Source: Gemmatimonadaceae bacterium
GTDB lineage: Bacteria > Gemmatimonadota > Gemmatimonadetes > Gemmatimonadales > Gemmatimonadaceae
Reading direction: 5' to 3'
NCBI GenBank assembly: GCA_036496605.1
Contig: DASXKV010000056.1
Span: 1-64,000 of the forward strand
Length of the DNA: 64,000 nucleotides
Shown here: positions 17,148 through 25,946 of the stretch, piece by piece
Layout: each line of letters starts with the position of its first letter
Position numbering within the stretch: position 1 is the first letter of the stretch
Translations under genes and position numbers: made by a program
Notes under the pieces: generated by a model
Seen by the model: only the letters and a program-made list of their open reading frames with translations
Told to the model about the DNA's origin: nothing
The model's database searches: none

Positions 17148-18104
17148 TCATGGCAATGCCTGACGAGCGGCGAACGCGCGACGCAGCGGCACACCGAACG
17201 GAGCGTCCGTAAAGATCAGCTCATACGTCGCGCCGATCGAAGTGAACATCGTGCGCCACTCGTCGATTACTTCGCCCACGGTCTGCCGATACGCGGCGCG
17301 AACGTCGGCCACGCTTGCCGCGATCTCGAGCGCGCTCTCCGGATCGACGAAGACCGCTTCGCCGCTCGAGGGCAGCTCACGCTCCGCCGGATCCATGAGG
17401 TGCAGGACCGTGACGTCGTGGCCAACGGCGCGAAGACCACGGACCGCTCGCTCGACTTCGGGAATGTCCATGAGTAAATCTGAAACAAGTACGATCATTC
17501 CTCGCCGGCTGATGAGACGGGCAGCCTGCTCGAGTGCGGCGGGAGCAGACGATGCGCGGCCCGCGCCGGATTCCTCGAGCGCAGCCACCACGCGGCGCCA
17601 CTGCCCATTTCGCGCGCGCGGCGGTACGGCGCTCCGAATCTCCGAGTCGAATCGGACGAGACCGACGGCGTCGCGCTGTCTCAGCAGTAAGAGCGCCAGT
17701 GCGGCAGTCAGGCGTTCGCCGTACGCCAGCTTCGTGAGTCGCGGTCCATTTGGCTGCTCCGTACCGGCGAGGGCGTAGAGCTGCTGACCGCTCCACACCA
17801 TCGATTTGCTGACGTCGAGCACGATGCTCGCCCGGAGGTTCGTCTCTTCTTCGTATTGCTTCACCACCCAGCGGTCGGCGCGAGCGGCGATCTTCCAATC
17901 GATGTATCGGGGGTCGTCGCCAGGCTGGTATGGGCGGTACTCGGCGAACTCCACCGAGAAACCCTTGCGGGGCGATCGGTGCAGTCCTGACATGAATCCG
18001 TCGACGATCCAGCGAGCGACGATCTCGATTCGACCCAGGGCTGCGAGACTGGCCGGATCGAACAGATCGGCCCGCGGCGCCTGGGCGTTTGAAGCCGCGT
18101 CCAT
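17148..18104 (-). CDS. DUF58 domain protein
   Basis: DUF58 proteins have a VWA-like fold and usually work with a MoxR AAA ATPase. The signature region YRPYQPGDDPRYIDWK is present (about residues 56-71), followed by KQYEEETNLRASIVLDVSKSM with the DxSxS metal site. A later strand, IVLVSDLLMD, matches the VWA core. The length of 318 aa is typical. It starts at 18104, with the divergent lipoprotein gene starting at 18286. It reads into the BatA-like gene with a 34-nt gap. No moxR is present in the window. Chaperone-like assembly or stress tolerance has been suggested for the family. Confidence 0.88.
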   Translation of the reverse strand: MDAASNAQAPRADLFDPASLAALGRIEIVARWIVDGFMSGLHRSPRKGFSVEFAEYRPYQPGDDPRYIDWKIAARADRWVVKQYEEETNLRASIVLDVSKSMVWSGQQLYALAGTEQPNGPRLTKLAYGERLTAALALLLLRQRDAVGLVRFDSEIRSAVPPRARNGQWRRVVAALEESGAGRASSAPAALEQAARLISRRGMIVLVSDLLMDIPEVERAVRGLRAVGHDVTVLHLMDPAERELPSSGEAVFVDPESALEIAASVADVRAAYRQTVGEVIDEWRTMFTSIGATYELIFTDAPFGVPLRRAFAARQALP

Positions 18105-18122
18105 GACGCGCGGAAGCTAGGC

Positions 18123-18155
18123 GGGAGGAGGGGGTAGGGTCCAGGGACCTAGGGG
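18123..18155 (+). repeat. G-tract element upstream of DUF58 gene
   Basis: Five G runs (GGG 18123, GGGGG 18130, GGG 18137, GGG 18144, GGGG 18152) with 2-5 nt spacers make a strong quadruplex-type motif on the plus strand. It lies in the 181-bp divergent gap, 19-51 bp upstream of the DUF58 start codon, so it would be template-side for that gene. Confidence 0.5.
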
Positions 18156-18254
18156 CAAATGGAGGAAGACAGACACCCACCTAACACTTCGCGGGGCTCG
18201 ATCGTATTCTTTTATAGGCAGGGGAACTTGCGGGCCCAAGATTTGTATGCCTAT

Positions 18255-18264
18255 TTGTATACAA
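18255..18264. promoter_or_regulatory. TTGTATACAA palindrome in the divergent promoter region
   Basis: A perfect 10-bp palindrome TTGTATACAA lies 21 nt upstream of the lipoprotein ATG at 18286, with another TTGTAT at 18244. It could be part of a -10 region (TATACA) or a small operator; sequence alone does not decide. Confidence 0.3.
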
Positions 18265-18285
18265 CACTCTCGGAGACGTGAAGTC

Positions 18286-19833
18286 ATGCGCACAACGCGA
18301 CTCATGCTGCCCTGGTCTGCGGTGGTGCTCTTCTCCGGCGCTCTTGCTGGTTGCGCCACAACCGCGAGCCATGCTGGGGATGGTTTGCGAGAGACTGAAG
18401 CAAGTCTCGTTCAGACGACGCCGGACGAGTGGCGTCAGCTGAGAGACTCCGCTAGGGCGCAGGAAGTCGCGGACGAAGTAGGCCCGAGGGCATCGATCAC
18501 CGCTGACTTCGATTACGCCGGGGGAAGTCGCCAAGTCGACGCGACGTTTCACATGTACGACGACGCATATGTCATCGTCGGCCATCTCGACGCGAGCGGG
18601 CGGCTCAAGATCGTATTCCCGTCCCAACCTGGTGACGACGGTTTCGTCCGCGGCGACAAGATCTATCACGTGCCGTCATTCTTTGCTGGCTTCGTGGACG
18701 ACTATGCATGGCGCTACTCCAATGATTACCGATATCGCTATCACAGCGCCGCGAGCAAATACGATTCGTACGATGCGAGCCTCGGCTACGTGTTCGTGAT
18801 TGCTTCATGGAGGCCGATGCGGCTCGATCGCATCGCCGATGGTAATCGATGGACCACGTACGACGTCTCCGATGTCAGCTACATGCAGGACCCGCGCGAA
18901 GCGATCGAGGAGCTTGGCTCCCTCATCGCTGGAGACAATCGTGAGGCATACACGATCGAGTACGCGCATTACACGACGACGAACTACGGCACGTACTCGA
19001 TGAGCAGCGCGGATTATCTCTACAGCAATGGCTGCTCCGGCTACTCGTCGTTCGGTTATTCGCGTTTCTTCACTCCATTCCTGTTCTCGCCGTATTCTGG
19101 TTTCGGGTACAGCCAGGGGGGCTGCTACTCCCAACCGTACTATTACGGCTATCCCGTCGCGTACACACCGACGGCTGTCGCTCCACCGCCCGTCAATCCT
19201 CGCGGCCGTCCCGCGATTCCAATCGGAGCGCCAGTCTTCCACGGACCGGGCGCAGAGACGGGTACCGTTGCGGTGCACCGGCCGGACGCGGCAAACTCGA
19301 CGCCGACTTCCGGCACCGGCGCGAACTCCGCTCTGAAGATCGGCACGTACCATCGGCCAGGGTTGATCGCCGAGGACGCACCAGGGCCGCATATTCGCGG
19401 ACAGGGACGCGTCACTGGCACCGAGATTTCTCCTTCGTCGCGTCCGACGATTCAACAGATGATCGGCTCGCGGCGCACCGATCAGGGTGGTCAGTCTTCG
19501 GCTCTGGGCGATGCCAGAATCCGAAATGCCGGCGCTCGCGATAACGGATGGTCGTCCACGAACCGAGGTGGAGTGAACATCACGCGGAGTGGCGCCGAAG
19601 CGGGAAGTCGCTGGAATGGCGATAACGGCAATCGTCCCGCCCACGCTTCCGGCGGCGAGTCCCACGCCTACACGCCGCCTTCGCGCAGTGCGCCGGCGCG
19701 CACCGAAGGACACTCTGCGCCGCGCGGCGAAGCGTCGCATGCCGCCCCGGCGCGCAGCGAGCCGGCCGCGCGATCGGCGCCGGCGAGGTCCTCCTCCGGC
19801 TCATCGAGCTCCGGATCGTCGAAGAAGCCGTGA
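18286..19833 (+). CDS. lipoprotein with DUF4384-like domain and low-complexity C-terminus
   Basis: The ATG at 18286 has GGAG 10 nt upstream and gives a lipoprotein signal with lipobox LAGC (Cys about 23). Residues about 70-160 resemble DUF4384 (FHMYDDAYVIVGHLDASGRL, then VFPSQPGDDGFVRGDKIYHVP), a beta domain found in surface lipoproteins. The middle (about 210-300) is rich in Tyr, Ser and Gly (CSGYSSFGYSRFF). The last 110 residues are a Ser/Ala/Pro/Arg repeat tail, with TPP and SAPAR units, ending SSGSSSSGSSKKP. An earlier in-frame ATG at 18247 would break the signal peptide. Probably an envelope protein; function unknown. It is divergent from the DUF58 operon. Confidence 0.75.
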   Translation: MRTTRLMLPWSAVVLFSGALAGCATTASHAGDGLRETEASLVQTTPDEWRQLRDSARAQEVADEVGPRASITADFDYAGGSRQVDATFHMYDDAYVIVGHLDASGRLKIVFPSQPGDDGFVRGDKIYHVPSFFAGFVDDYAWRYSNDYRYRYHSAASKYDSYDASLGYVFVIASWRPMRLDRIADGNRWTTYDVSDVSYMQDPREAIEELGSLIAGDNREAYTIEYAHYTTTNYGTYSMSSADYLYSNGCSGYSSFGYSRFFTPFLFSPYSGFGYSQGGCYSQPYYYGYPVAYTPTAVAPPPVNPRGRPAIPIGAPVFHGPGAETGTVAVHRPDAANSTPTSGTGANSALKIGTYHRPGLIAEDAPGPHIRGQGRVTGTEISPSSRPTIQQMIGSRRTDQGGQSSALGDARIRNAGARDNGWSSTNRGGVNITRSGAEAGSRWNGDNGNRPAHASGGESHAYTPPSRSAPARTEGHSAPRGEASHAAPARSEPAARSAPARSSSGSSSSGSSKKP

Positions 19834-19834
19834 T

Positions 19835-19942
19835 CGGTGATTGGTTGGTGGTGATTGGTGGTTTGTGAATTCGGAGTCCCGCGAGCGTCGCTCGCGGGAC
19901 ATTCCTTATCTACGAACCACCAAAGACCAATGACCAACTACT
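19835..19942. repeat. 100-bp palindromic intergenic repeat, copy 2
   Basis: Begins 2 bp after the lipoprotein stop. The left arm has GTGATTGG units, then GTTTGTGAATTC. The centre is a perfect 10-bp hairpin (19877-19886 with 19890-19899, loop GTC). The right arm has ACGAACCACCAA and GACCAATGACCAA. It matches copy 1 (362-460) in unit sequence, hairpin length, loop size and the GAGC-NNN-GCTC core, although the stem bases differ. It probably also works as a 3' end structure for the lipoprotein mRNA. Confidence 0.75.
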
Positions 19943-20132
19943 AGAGAGGAGGCCTCGCGCGCGGTTCTTTTTTGCACGGCTATATTTCGCCCTGCGCTGA
20001 GACTACGTCCGGCTGTGTGGTGCCGACGCGAGTCGCGCCTTCTGCCGACCGATCTCTGATCGCTGTTCGACCCCGGTCATCCGGCCGCCCTTCGGTCGCC
20101 ATCCATTTTCACGTCAACAGCATCCGGCTCGC
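19943..20132 (+). promoter_or_regulatory. lepA upstream region with candidate -10
   Basis: No gene. A TATATT at 19980-19985 (context CACGGCTATATTTCG) is a plausible -10, but no -35 is clear. If used, it leaves a leader of about 140 nt before the TTG start of lepA at 20133. The leader contains small GC hairpins but nothing that can be named as a riboswitch. Confidence 0.35.
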
Positions 20133-21932
20133 TTGAAGCTCGATCATATTCGCAACTTCTGCATCGTCGCGCACATCGATCACGGGAAGTCGACCCTGGC
20201 CGACCGTCTGATCGAGGCCACGGGCGCGCTGCAGAAGCGTGAAATGAAGGAGCAGGTGCTCGACACACTCGACCTCGAGCGCGAGCGCGGCATCACCATC
20301 AAGCTCAACGCCGTGCGGATGACGTATACGGCAAAGAGCGGCGAAGCCTACGAGCTGAACCTCATCGATACGCCCGGGCACGTCGACTTCACGTACGAGG
20401 TATCGCGCTCGCTCGCGGCATGCGAAGGCGCGATCCTCGTCGTCGACGCCTCACAAGGCATTCAGGCGCAGACGCTGTCGAACCTCTTTCTCGCGCTCGA
20501 CGCCGGACTCGAGATCATTCCCGTCCTCAACAAGATCGATTTGCCGGGCGCGGAACCGGAGCGGCGCAAGCAAGAGGTGCACGATCTGATCGGCGCCGAC
20601 CCCGACGACATTCTCCTCGTGAGTGCCAAGGAAGGAATCGGGATCGACGCCCTGCTCGAGGCGATCGTCGCCCGCGTTCCGGCGCCCACCGGGGACGTGA
20701 ACGCGCCCGTGCGCGCGTTGATCTTCGACTCGTACTACGACAAGTATCGCGGTTCGATTCCGAGCATTCGCGTCGTCGATGGGTCGATCAGGCCGGGCCA
20801 GCACATCGTCTTTGCGGCCGGCTCGGGACAGGATTACGAAGTTGCTGAAGTCGGCTATCTGCAGCTGCGGCAGGTGCCGACGGACGAGCTCGGCCCCGGA
20901 GAAGTGGGATACGTGGTCGCCAACGTACGCTCGGTGAAGGAGACGCGTGCCGGCGACACGATCATGGACGCGGAGCGCCGTGCGGAAAGTGCGCTTCCGG
21001 GCTACCGGGATGTTCACTCGATGGTGTTCGCAGGACTCTACCCGACGGACACGACGCAGTACGAAACGCTCCGCGACGCGCTGGAGAAGTTGCAGCTCAA
21101 CGATGCGTCGCTCCACTACGAGCCCGAGACATCGACCGCGTTAGGCTTCGGCTTTCGCTCCGGGTTCCTTGGCCTGCTGCACATGGAGATCGTGCAGGAG
21201 CGACTGGAGCGCGAGTTCGATCTCGATCTGGTGACGACGGTCCCGAGCGTGGAGTACCACGTTTTTCGGACCGACGGGCAGGAGGAGCTGATCGAGAATC
21301 CATCGATGATGCCGGCAGCGGGCGTCGTCGACCGCGTCGAGGAGCCGTTCGTCAAAGCGCGGATCATGGCGCCCGCCGAGTACATCGGGCCGATCATGAC
21401 GTTGGGCACCGAGCGACGCGGCGTGTACAAGAACATGACCTATCTGGACACGACCCGGGTGGAATTCGATTGGGAGTTCCCCCTGGCCGAAATAATCCTG
21501 GACTTCTTCGATCGCCTGAAGACAATCAGTCGCGGCTACGCGAGTCTCGACTACGAATTTCTCGAGTATCGAACGAGCGATCTCGTGAAGCTCGACATGC
21601 TCATCAACGGCGATCCGGTTGACGCCTTCTCGGTCATCATCCATCGCGACAAGGCCTATGACTGGGGCCGGAAGATCGCCGACAAGCTGAAGGAGCTGAT
21701 TCCGCGGCAACTCTTCGAGGTCGCGATCCAGGCCGCGATCGGCAACAAGGTGATCGCGCGAACGACCGTGAAGCCGCTCCGCAAAGACGTTCTCGCCAAG
21801 TGCTATGGGGGCGACATCACCCGCAAACGCAAACTGCTCGAGAAGCAGAAGGAAGGAAAAAAGCGGATGAAGCAGGTCGGCTCGGTCGAGATTCCCCAGG
21901 AGGCGTTCCTCGCGGTCTTGCAAGTGGATTGA
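20133..21932 (+). CDS. lepA: elongation factor 4 (LepA)
   Basis: Translational GTPase related to EF-G that acts on the ribosome (reported back-translocation or initiation/assembly roles). G motifs: AHIDHGKST (14-22), [28 protein letters not shown]. The LepA-specific C-terminal domain is clear, with [20 protein letters not shown], the positively charged loop that enters the peptidyl-transferase region. The length of 599 aa is exact for the family. TTG is the start and there is no convincing Shine-Dalgarno sequence. It is the second translation-type GTPase in the window besides typA. The gene is followed after 32 bp by the heptosyltransferase gene. Confidence 0.97.
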   Translation: MKLDHIRNFCIVAHIDHGKSTLADRLIEATGALQKREMKEQVLDTLDLERERGITIKLNAVRMTYTAKSGEAYELNLIDTPGHVDFTYEVSRSLAACEGAILVVDASQGIQAQTLSNLFLALDAGLEIIPVLNKIDLPGAEPERRKQEVHDLIGADPDDILLVSAKEGIGIDALLEAIVARVPAPTGDVNAPVRALIFDSYYDKYRGSIPSIRVVDGSIRPGQHIVFAAGSGQDYEVAEVGYLQLRQVPTDELGPGEVGYVVANVRSVKETRAGDTIMDAERRAESALPGYRDVHSMVFAGLYPTDTTQYETLRDALEKLQLNDASLHYEPETSTALGFGFRSGFLGLLHMEIVQERLEREFDLDLVTTVPSVEYHVFRTDGQEELIENPSMMPAAGVVDRVEEPFVKARIMAPAEYIGPIMTLGTERRGVYKNMTYLDTTRVEFDWEFPLAEIILDFFDRLKTISRGYASLDYEFLEYRTSDLVKLDMLINGDPVDAFSVIIHRDKAYDWGRKIADKLKELIPRQLFEVAIQAAIGNKVIARTTVKPLRKDVLAKCYGGDITRKRKLLEKQKEGKKRMKQVGSVEIPQEAFLAVLQVD

Positions 21933-21963
21933 GGGGCTAGCTACCACGGCCCGGGGGCTAGGG
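21933..21963 (+). repeat. short G-tract element after lepA
   Basis: GGGG (21933), GGGGG (21953) and GGG (21961) runs with GCTAG words fill the gap between the lepA stop and the next GTG start. It is a weaker relative of the elements at 3059 and 26804 and overlaps the next gene's ribosome-site region. Confidence 0.35.
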
Positions 21964-21964
21964 A

Positions 21965-22996
21965 GTGGAGACTCGCGCGAATCTCGTCGTACAGACTTCC
22001 TTTCTCGGCGACACCGTCCTCACGACGCCGTTGCTTGCGTATCTCGGCGAGCGCGCGCCGGTCGACGTCGTCGTGACTCCCGCGTCAGCTCCGCTCCTGG
22101 CGAACAATCCGTCGATCCGTGACCTGATCGTCTACGACAAACGGGATCGCGATCGAGGCCTCGGCGGATTCGTTAGGCTTGCGCGGTGGCTACGTGCAAA
22201 TCGTTATGCGCGCGCATACCTCACGCAGGGTTCGATGCGAAGCGCGGCACTGGTCCTGGCCGCGCGCATTCACGAGCGCGTCGGGTTCGCGACTTCCGCC
22301 GGGAAGCGGCTCTATACGAGGCGCGTGCCCTACATCGAGAACGAGCATCACGCCATGCGCCTCCTGCGATTGGCGACTGGCGACGCGAAGCTCACGCGAA
22401 CCGATACTCAGCCACGACTCTATCCGGGAGGCGATGAAAGACGCGCCGTCGACGCGTTTCTGACCCAGCGTGGATGGACTGGCGAGCCGTTGATCGCGCT
22501 CGCGCCGGGAAGCGTCTGGGCGACGAAGCGCTGGCCACACTATGCGGAGCTTTCAGGCGAAATCGGCGGCCGTCTTGCAATTGTCGGATCCGCCGCGGAT
22601 CGCGAGCTCGCGGCCGAGATCACTCGTGCAGCGGGACCGCGCGCGATCGATTGCACAGGGAGCTTGTCGCTGCTCGGGTCGGCGGAGCTGATCGGGCGAG
22701 CGCGCGTGCTCGTCACAAACGATTCATCTCCTCTCCACCTCGCGTCGGCCATGGGCACGCCGACGGTGGCGATCTTTGGCCCTACGGTCCCCGAGTTTGG
22801 CTTTGGACCGCTCGCGCCGCGATCGATAGCGCTCGGCATCACTACGCTGGCGTGCCGTCCGTGCGATCGCCACGGCCCGCAGCGCTGCCCACTGGGCCAT
22901 TGGCGCTGCATGCGCGAGATTACGCCGCGCCGCGTCGCGGACGCGGTGCAGGAGCTCGCGGCGTCCTCGCCTCCTTTTCATCCGTCCCCCCGTTGA
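21965..22996 (+). CDS. glycosyltransferase family 9 (heptosyltransferase-like)
   Basis: Likely ADP-heptose:LPS heptosyltransferase (WaaF/RfaF-like), adding heptose to the lipopolysaccharide inner core on the cytoplasmic side. The N-terminus METRANLVVQTSFLGDTVLT is the GT9 start, with the conserved G-D. The sugar-nucleotide site region has APGSVWATKRWP. The C-terminal signature is TNDSSPLHLASAMGTPTVAIFGPT. A Cys-rich segment near the end (CRPCDRHGPQRCPLGHWRC) is common in this family. GTG is the start. It supports a diderm envelope. It ends 2 nt before the ROK kinase start, so transcription is shared. Confidence 0.85.
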   Translation: METRANLVVQTSFLGDTVLTTPLLAYLGERAPVDVVVTPASAPLLANNPSIRDLIVYDKRDRDRGLGGFVRLARWLRANRYARAYLTQGSMRSAALVLAARIHERVGFATSAGKRLYTRRVPYIENEHHAMRLLRLATGDAKLTRTDTQPRLYPGGDERRAVDAFLTQRGWTGEPLIALAPGSVWATKRWPHYAELSGEIGGRLAIVGSAADRELAAEITRAAGPRAIDCTGSLSLLGSAELIGRARVLVTNDSSPLHLASAMGTPTVAIFGPTVPEFGFGPLAPRSIALGITTLACRPCDRHGPQRCPLGHWRCMREITPRRVADAVQELAASSPPFHPSPR

Positions 22997-22998
22997 GC

Positions 22999-24009
22999 AT
23001 GGTGACCAAGAAACGACATCGCTACATCGTCGGCGTCGATCTCGGCGGAACGAACATCGTCGCGGGCGCGATGTTGGAGGACGGGTCGGAGCATTATGGC
23101 ATGCGCTCGATCGCGACGTCGCCCGAACTGGGCGCCGAGGGCGTCGCCGATCGCATCGTTGGGCTCGTGGAGGGCGTGATTCTCGACACGATCGCGCAGA
23201 CCGACGCACATCGCCGGGACTTCATGGGCGTCGGCGTGGGCGCGCCAGGTCCTCTCGATCGCGAGCGCGGCGTCGTCATCGTCGCGCCGAATCTCGGCTG
23301 GCGTGATTTCCCGTTACTCGATCACATCACGAAGCATCTCGGCATGCCGGCCACGCTCGACAACGACGCGAATTGCGCGACGGTCGGCGAGTGGTGGCAG
23401 GGCGCGGCGAAGGGCGGACGCAACGTGGTGGGAATGACGATCGGCACCGGCATCGGCGGTGGATTGATCATCGACGGCCAGCTCTTTCACGGCTCGTCGG
23501 ACGTCGCCGGTGAAATTGGCCACACGACCATCGATCTGAACGGACGCCATTGCAAGTGCGGCAACTACGGCTGTCTCGAGGCGTACGCGTCCGGGCCGGC
23601 GATCGCGACGCGCGCGCGCGAGATTCTCGTGCGCGAAGAGACGGCATCGCTGCTGCCGAGTCTCGTCGGCGGCCAACTCGAGCGGGTGACGGCGCAAACG
23701 GTCTATGATGCCGCGAAGCAGGGCGACGCGGTCGCCAACGAGATCGTACGCGACACGGCGCGCTACCTCGGCGCGGGCGTTGCGAACTTGCTCAACACGT
23801 TCAACGCCGACGTCGTCGTCATCGCCGGCGGCGTGACGCAGGCGGGCGATGCGTTGTTCGTGCCGCTGCAAGCCGAGGTGCGTCGGCGCGCGTTCAGGCC
23901 CGCGGTCGAGGCGGCACGCATTGTCCCTGGCGCGCTTCCCGGAACGGCAGGCGTCGTCGGCGCGGTCGCGACGTTTCGCATGGGGAAAGGCCTCGGCCTC
24001 GAGGCTTGA
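22999..24009 (+). CDS. ROK-family sugar kinase (glucokinase-like)
   Basis: ATP-dependent hexose kinase of the ROK family. The phosphate loop is VGVDLGGTN (about 11-19). The sugar-binding motif EIGHTTID is followed by the ROK zinc site CKCGNYGCLEAYASG. A second ATP motif, VVVIAGGV, lies near residue 273. The length of 336 aa fits glucokinases of this type. The ATG at 22999 comes 2 nt after the previous stop. The frame is open 175 codons further upstream, but that portion is a shadow of the heptosyltransferase. Substrate (glucose, N-acetylglucosamine or other) cannot be fixed from sequence. Confidence 0.9.
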   Translation: MVTKKRHRYIVGVDLGGTNIVAGAMLEDGSEHYGMRSIATSPELGAEGVADRIVGLVEGVILDTIAQTDAHRRDFMGVGVGAPGPLDRERGVVIVAPNLGWRDFPLLDHITKHLGMPATLDNDANCATVGEWWQGAAKGGRNVVGMTIGTGIGGGLIIDGQLFHGSSDVAGEIGHTTIDLNGRHCKCGNYGCLEAYASGPAIATRAREILVREETASLLPSLVGGQLERVTAQTVYDAAKQGDAVANEIVRDTARYLGAGVANLLNTFNADVVVIAGGVTQAGDALFVPLQAEVRRRAFRPAVEAARIVPGALPGTAGVVGAVATFRMGKGLGLEA

Positions 24010-24030
24010 GCCACGGGCCGTGGTAGCTTC

Positions 24031-25032
24031 ATGACGTCATCCAAACGCCGCATCGGCGTGATCGGCACTTTCGTCTGGGACGTGATCTACGGCAGAGACG
24101 CTCGCGCCGTACCCGTCGAGGAATGGGGCGGCATCAGCTACGCCATGGCCGGCCTGGATGCCGCGCTTCCCGACGACTGGGAGATTGTGCCCCTCATCAA
24201 GGTGGGCGACGACCTCGCTGCGCGAGCGCAGGCCTTTTTCCGGGCGTTGCGTCACGCCGCGCCCGATGCGGCACTGGTCGAGGTCGCGGCGCCGAATCAA
24301 CGCGTCGAGCTGCGCTACCACACGGAGGATCGGCGTAGCGAATTTCTCAGCGGTGGTGTGCCGGGATGGTCGTGGGCCGGGCTCAAGCCATTGCTCGATC
24401 TCGCGCGTGTCGAGGCGCTCTACGTGAATTTCCTGAGCGGGTGGGAGCTGGATCTCCAGACGATGCTCCTGCTTCGCCAGTACTTTCGGGGCCCCATCTA
24501 CTGTGACCTGCACATGAAGGTCATGGCCGTCCAGCCGAATGGGCTGCGCACACCGGAGCCGCTGCCTAACGTGGCCGACTGGTGCAGCTGCTTCGACCTT
24601 CTACAGGTCAACGAGGACGAGATGGCGATGATGGCGCCGGATCCGATGGCGCTATCCGCGACGGCGCTCGCGGCGGGCGTTTCGTGTCTCGTCGTGACGC
24701 TCGCGAAGCGAGGCGCGGTGTATTTTGCGGCGCCGGGTTTCGACGCGATCGGCGACCTCCCGCCGCGCGGCGGATTGTCGACGTCGCCGCGGGGCGGTAC
24801 GGGACCGCTCGGAGCAGTGCGAACCGCGCTCGTACCCGGGGCGGCGACCCGCACCGGGGATCCCACAGGTTGCGGGGACGTGTGGGGTGCAACGTATTTT
24901 TCTCGCCTCATTGCGGGCGACCGACTGATCGACGCGCTCACCGCCGCGCATCGTGCGGCGGCGCGCAATGTCGAGCACCGGGGAGCAACCGGACTCGCAA
25001 ACTTTCTTCGCGGAGAGCTGAGCCTCAGGTGA
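24031..25032 (+). CDS. PfkB/ribokinase-family carbohydrate kinase
   Basis: Cytoplasmic kinase of the ribokinase superfamily. Visible features are the N-terminal GVIGTFVWDVIYG and the C-terminal PfkB signature GDPTGCGDVWGATYFSRL (catalytic Asp in GCGD, about residue 285). The usual anion-hole DTxGAGD has become DPTGCGD, still functional-looking. An insertion rich in Gly/Pro/Arg at about 245-280 is not in the core fold. The length of 333 aa is normal. Substrate unknown; sugars or nucleosides are possible. The last codons overlap the GTG of the STAS-HATPase gene (GTGA), implying translational coupling. Confidence 0.82.
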   Translation: MTSSKRRIGVIGTFVWDVIYGRDARAVPVEEWGGISYAMAGLDAALPDDWEIVPLIKVGDDLAARAQAFFRALRHAAPDAALVEVAAPNQRVELRYHTEDRRSEFLSGGVPGWSWAGLKPLLDLARVEALYVNFLSGWELDLQTMLLLRQYFRGPIYCDLHMKVMAVQPNGLRTPEPLPNVADWCSCFDLLQVNEDEMAMMAPDPMALSATALAAGVSCLVVTLAKRGAVYFAAPGFDAIGDLPPRGGLSTSPRGGTGPLGAVRTALVPGAATRTGDPTGCGDVWGATYFSRLIAGDRLIDALTAAHRAAARNVEHRGATGLANFLRGELSLR

Positions 25033-25946
25033 CGACCGTCGTCAACGTACCACCCTCGCTGGACGATCATTCGTTCGACGAAGTCCTGCGCCAGTTGACG
25101 ACTGTTTCGAGTGACACGAAAGTGCTCCTCGATGCGCGTCATGTTCGCTGGGCATCGCCGTTCGGTCTCACCGCATTGCTCACGCTCGCGCAGACGCGTG
25201 CCGAGATGCCGGCTCTCGCTGTTCCAGAGCTCGAGGAGACGGCGTCATACTGGGCCCGCGCCGGATTCTTTCGCCACGCGGAAGAGTTGTACGAGCTTCA
25301 CGGCACCTATCCGAAGCGCGCAGGCGCCGCCGACAGCAATGTGCTGCTCGAGATCACCAGTGTCGCGAAGAGCGAGGATGTACACGATGTCGTCGGTCGG
25401 ATACAACAAAAAGCGCAATTGATGCTTCGTGAGCTCAATCTCGATGCGAAGGCGACCGTCGGCTTCGCGATGACCCTGTCGGAGATCTGTCAGAACATCG
25501 TCGAACACGCAGGACGCGGCGGCTGGGTAATGGTGCAGACTTATCGATGGACGAAGCGGCTCGGCCGACGCGTCGTCGTCATCGCCGTCGCCGACGCGGG
25601 CGTCGGCTTTCGCCAGTCTCTCGAGAGCGCGCCGGGCAAGGAGCGGGGGGATCGATGGGACGATGGGGCAGCGCTGGAGGACGCCGTCATTCGTGGTGTA
25701 AGCCGGTTTCGTGATCCCGGTCGCGGACAAGGCCTCGCCGGCGTGCGACGCTATCTCGGTCGCTGGGACGGCAAGCTTGCCGTTCGCAGCGGTACGGCTC
25801 GCATCGCTATAGTTCCGAACTGGGACGACGACGTAGCACTGGCCAAGCACTTGCCTCCCTTCCCCGGCGCCCAGGTTCAGGTCACGATTCCAGAGCGCGC
25901 ACCAGTGCAATCCTCGCCGCACGCTTCTGCCCGAACCAAGCGATGA
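25029..25946 (+). CDS. STAS-like domain fused to a GHKL (HATPase) anti-sigma-type domain
   Basis: Regulatory protein, 305 aa. Residues 1-110 look like a STAS domain (VLLDARHVRWASPFGLTALL, as in SpoIIAA-type antagonists). Residues about 130-285 form a histidine-kinase-like ATPase. Its N-box is LSEICQNIVEHAG, its G1 box VADAGVGF and its G2-type GRGQGLAGVRRYL. In RsbW/SpoIIAB systems the ATPase and the STAS protein are separate and oppose each other; here they are one chain. GTG start at 25029 overlaps the PfkB stop. The stop overlaps the next ATG. Probable partner switch in signal transduction (inference from domains). Confidence 0.8.
   Translation: MTTVVNVPPSLDDHSFDEVLRQLTTVSSDTKVLLDARHVRWASPFGLTALLTLAQTRAEMPALAVPELEETASYWARAGFFRHAEELYELHGTYPKRAGAADSNVLLEITSVAKSEDVHDVVGRIQQKAQLMLRELNLDAKATVGFAMTLSEICQNIVEHAGRGGWVMVQTYRWTKRLGRRVVVIAVADAGVGFRQSLESAPGKERGDRWDDGAALEDAVIRGVSRFRDPGRGQGLAGVRRYLGRWDGKLAVRSGTARIAIVPNWDDDVALAKHLPPFPGAQVQVTIPERAPVQSSPHASARTKR

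Noticed and set aside
22474-22998. Upstream extension of the ROK kinase frame
   Set aside because: It lies in the heptosyltransferase gene in another frame; the ROK N-terminus begins at 22999.
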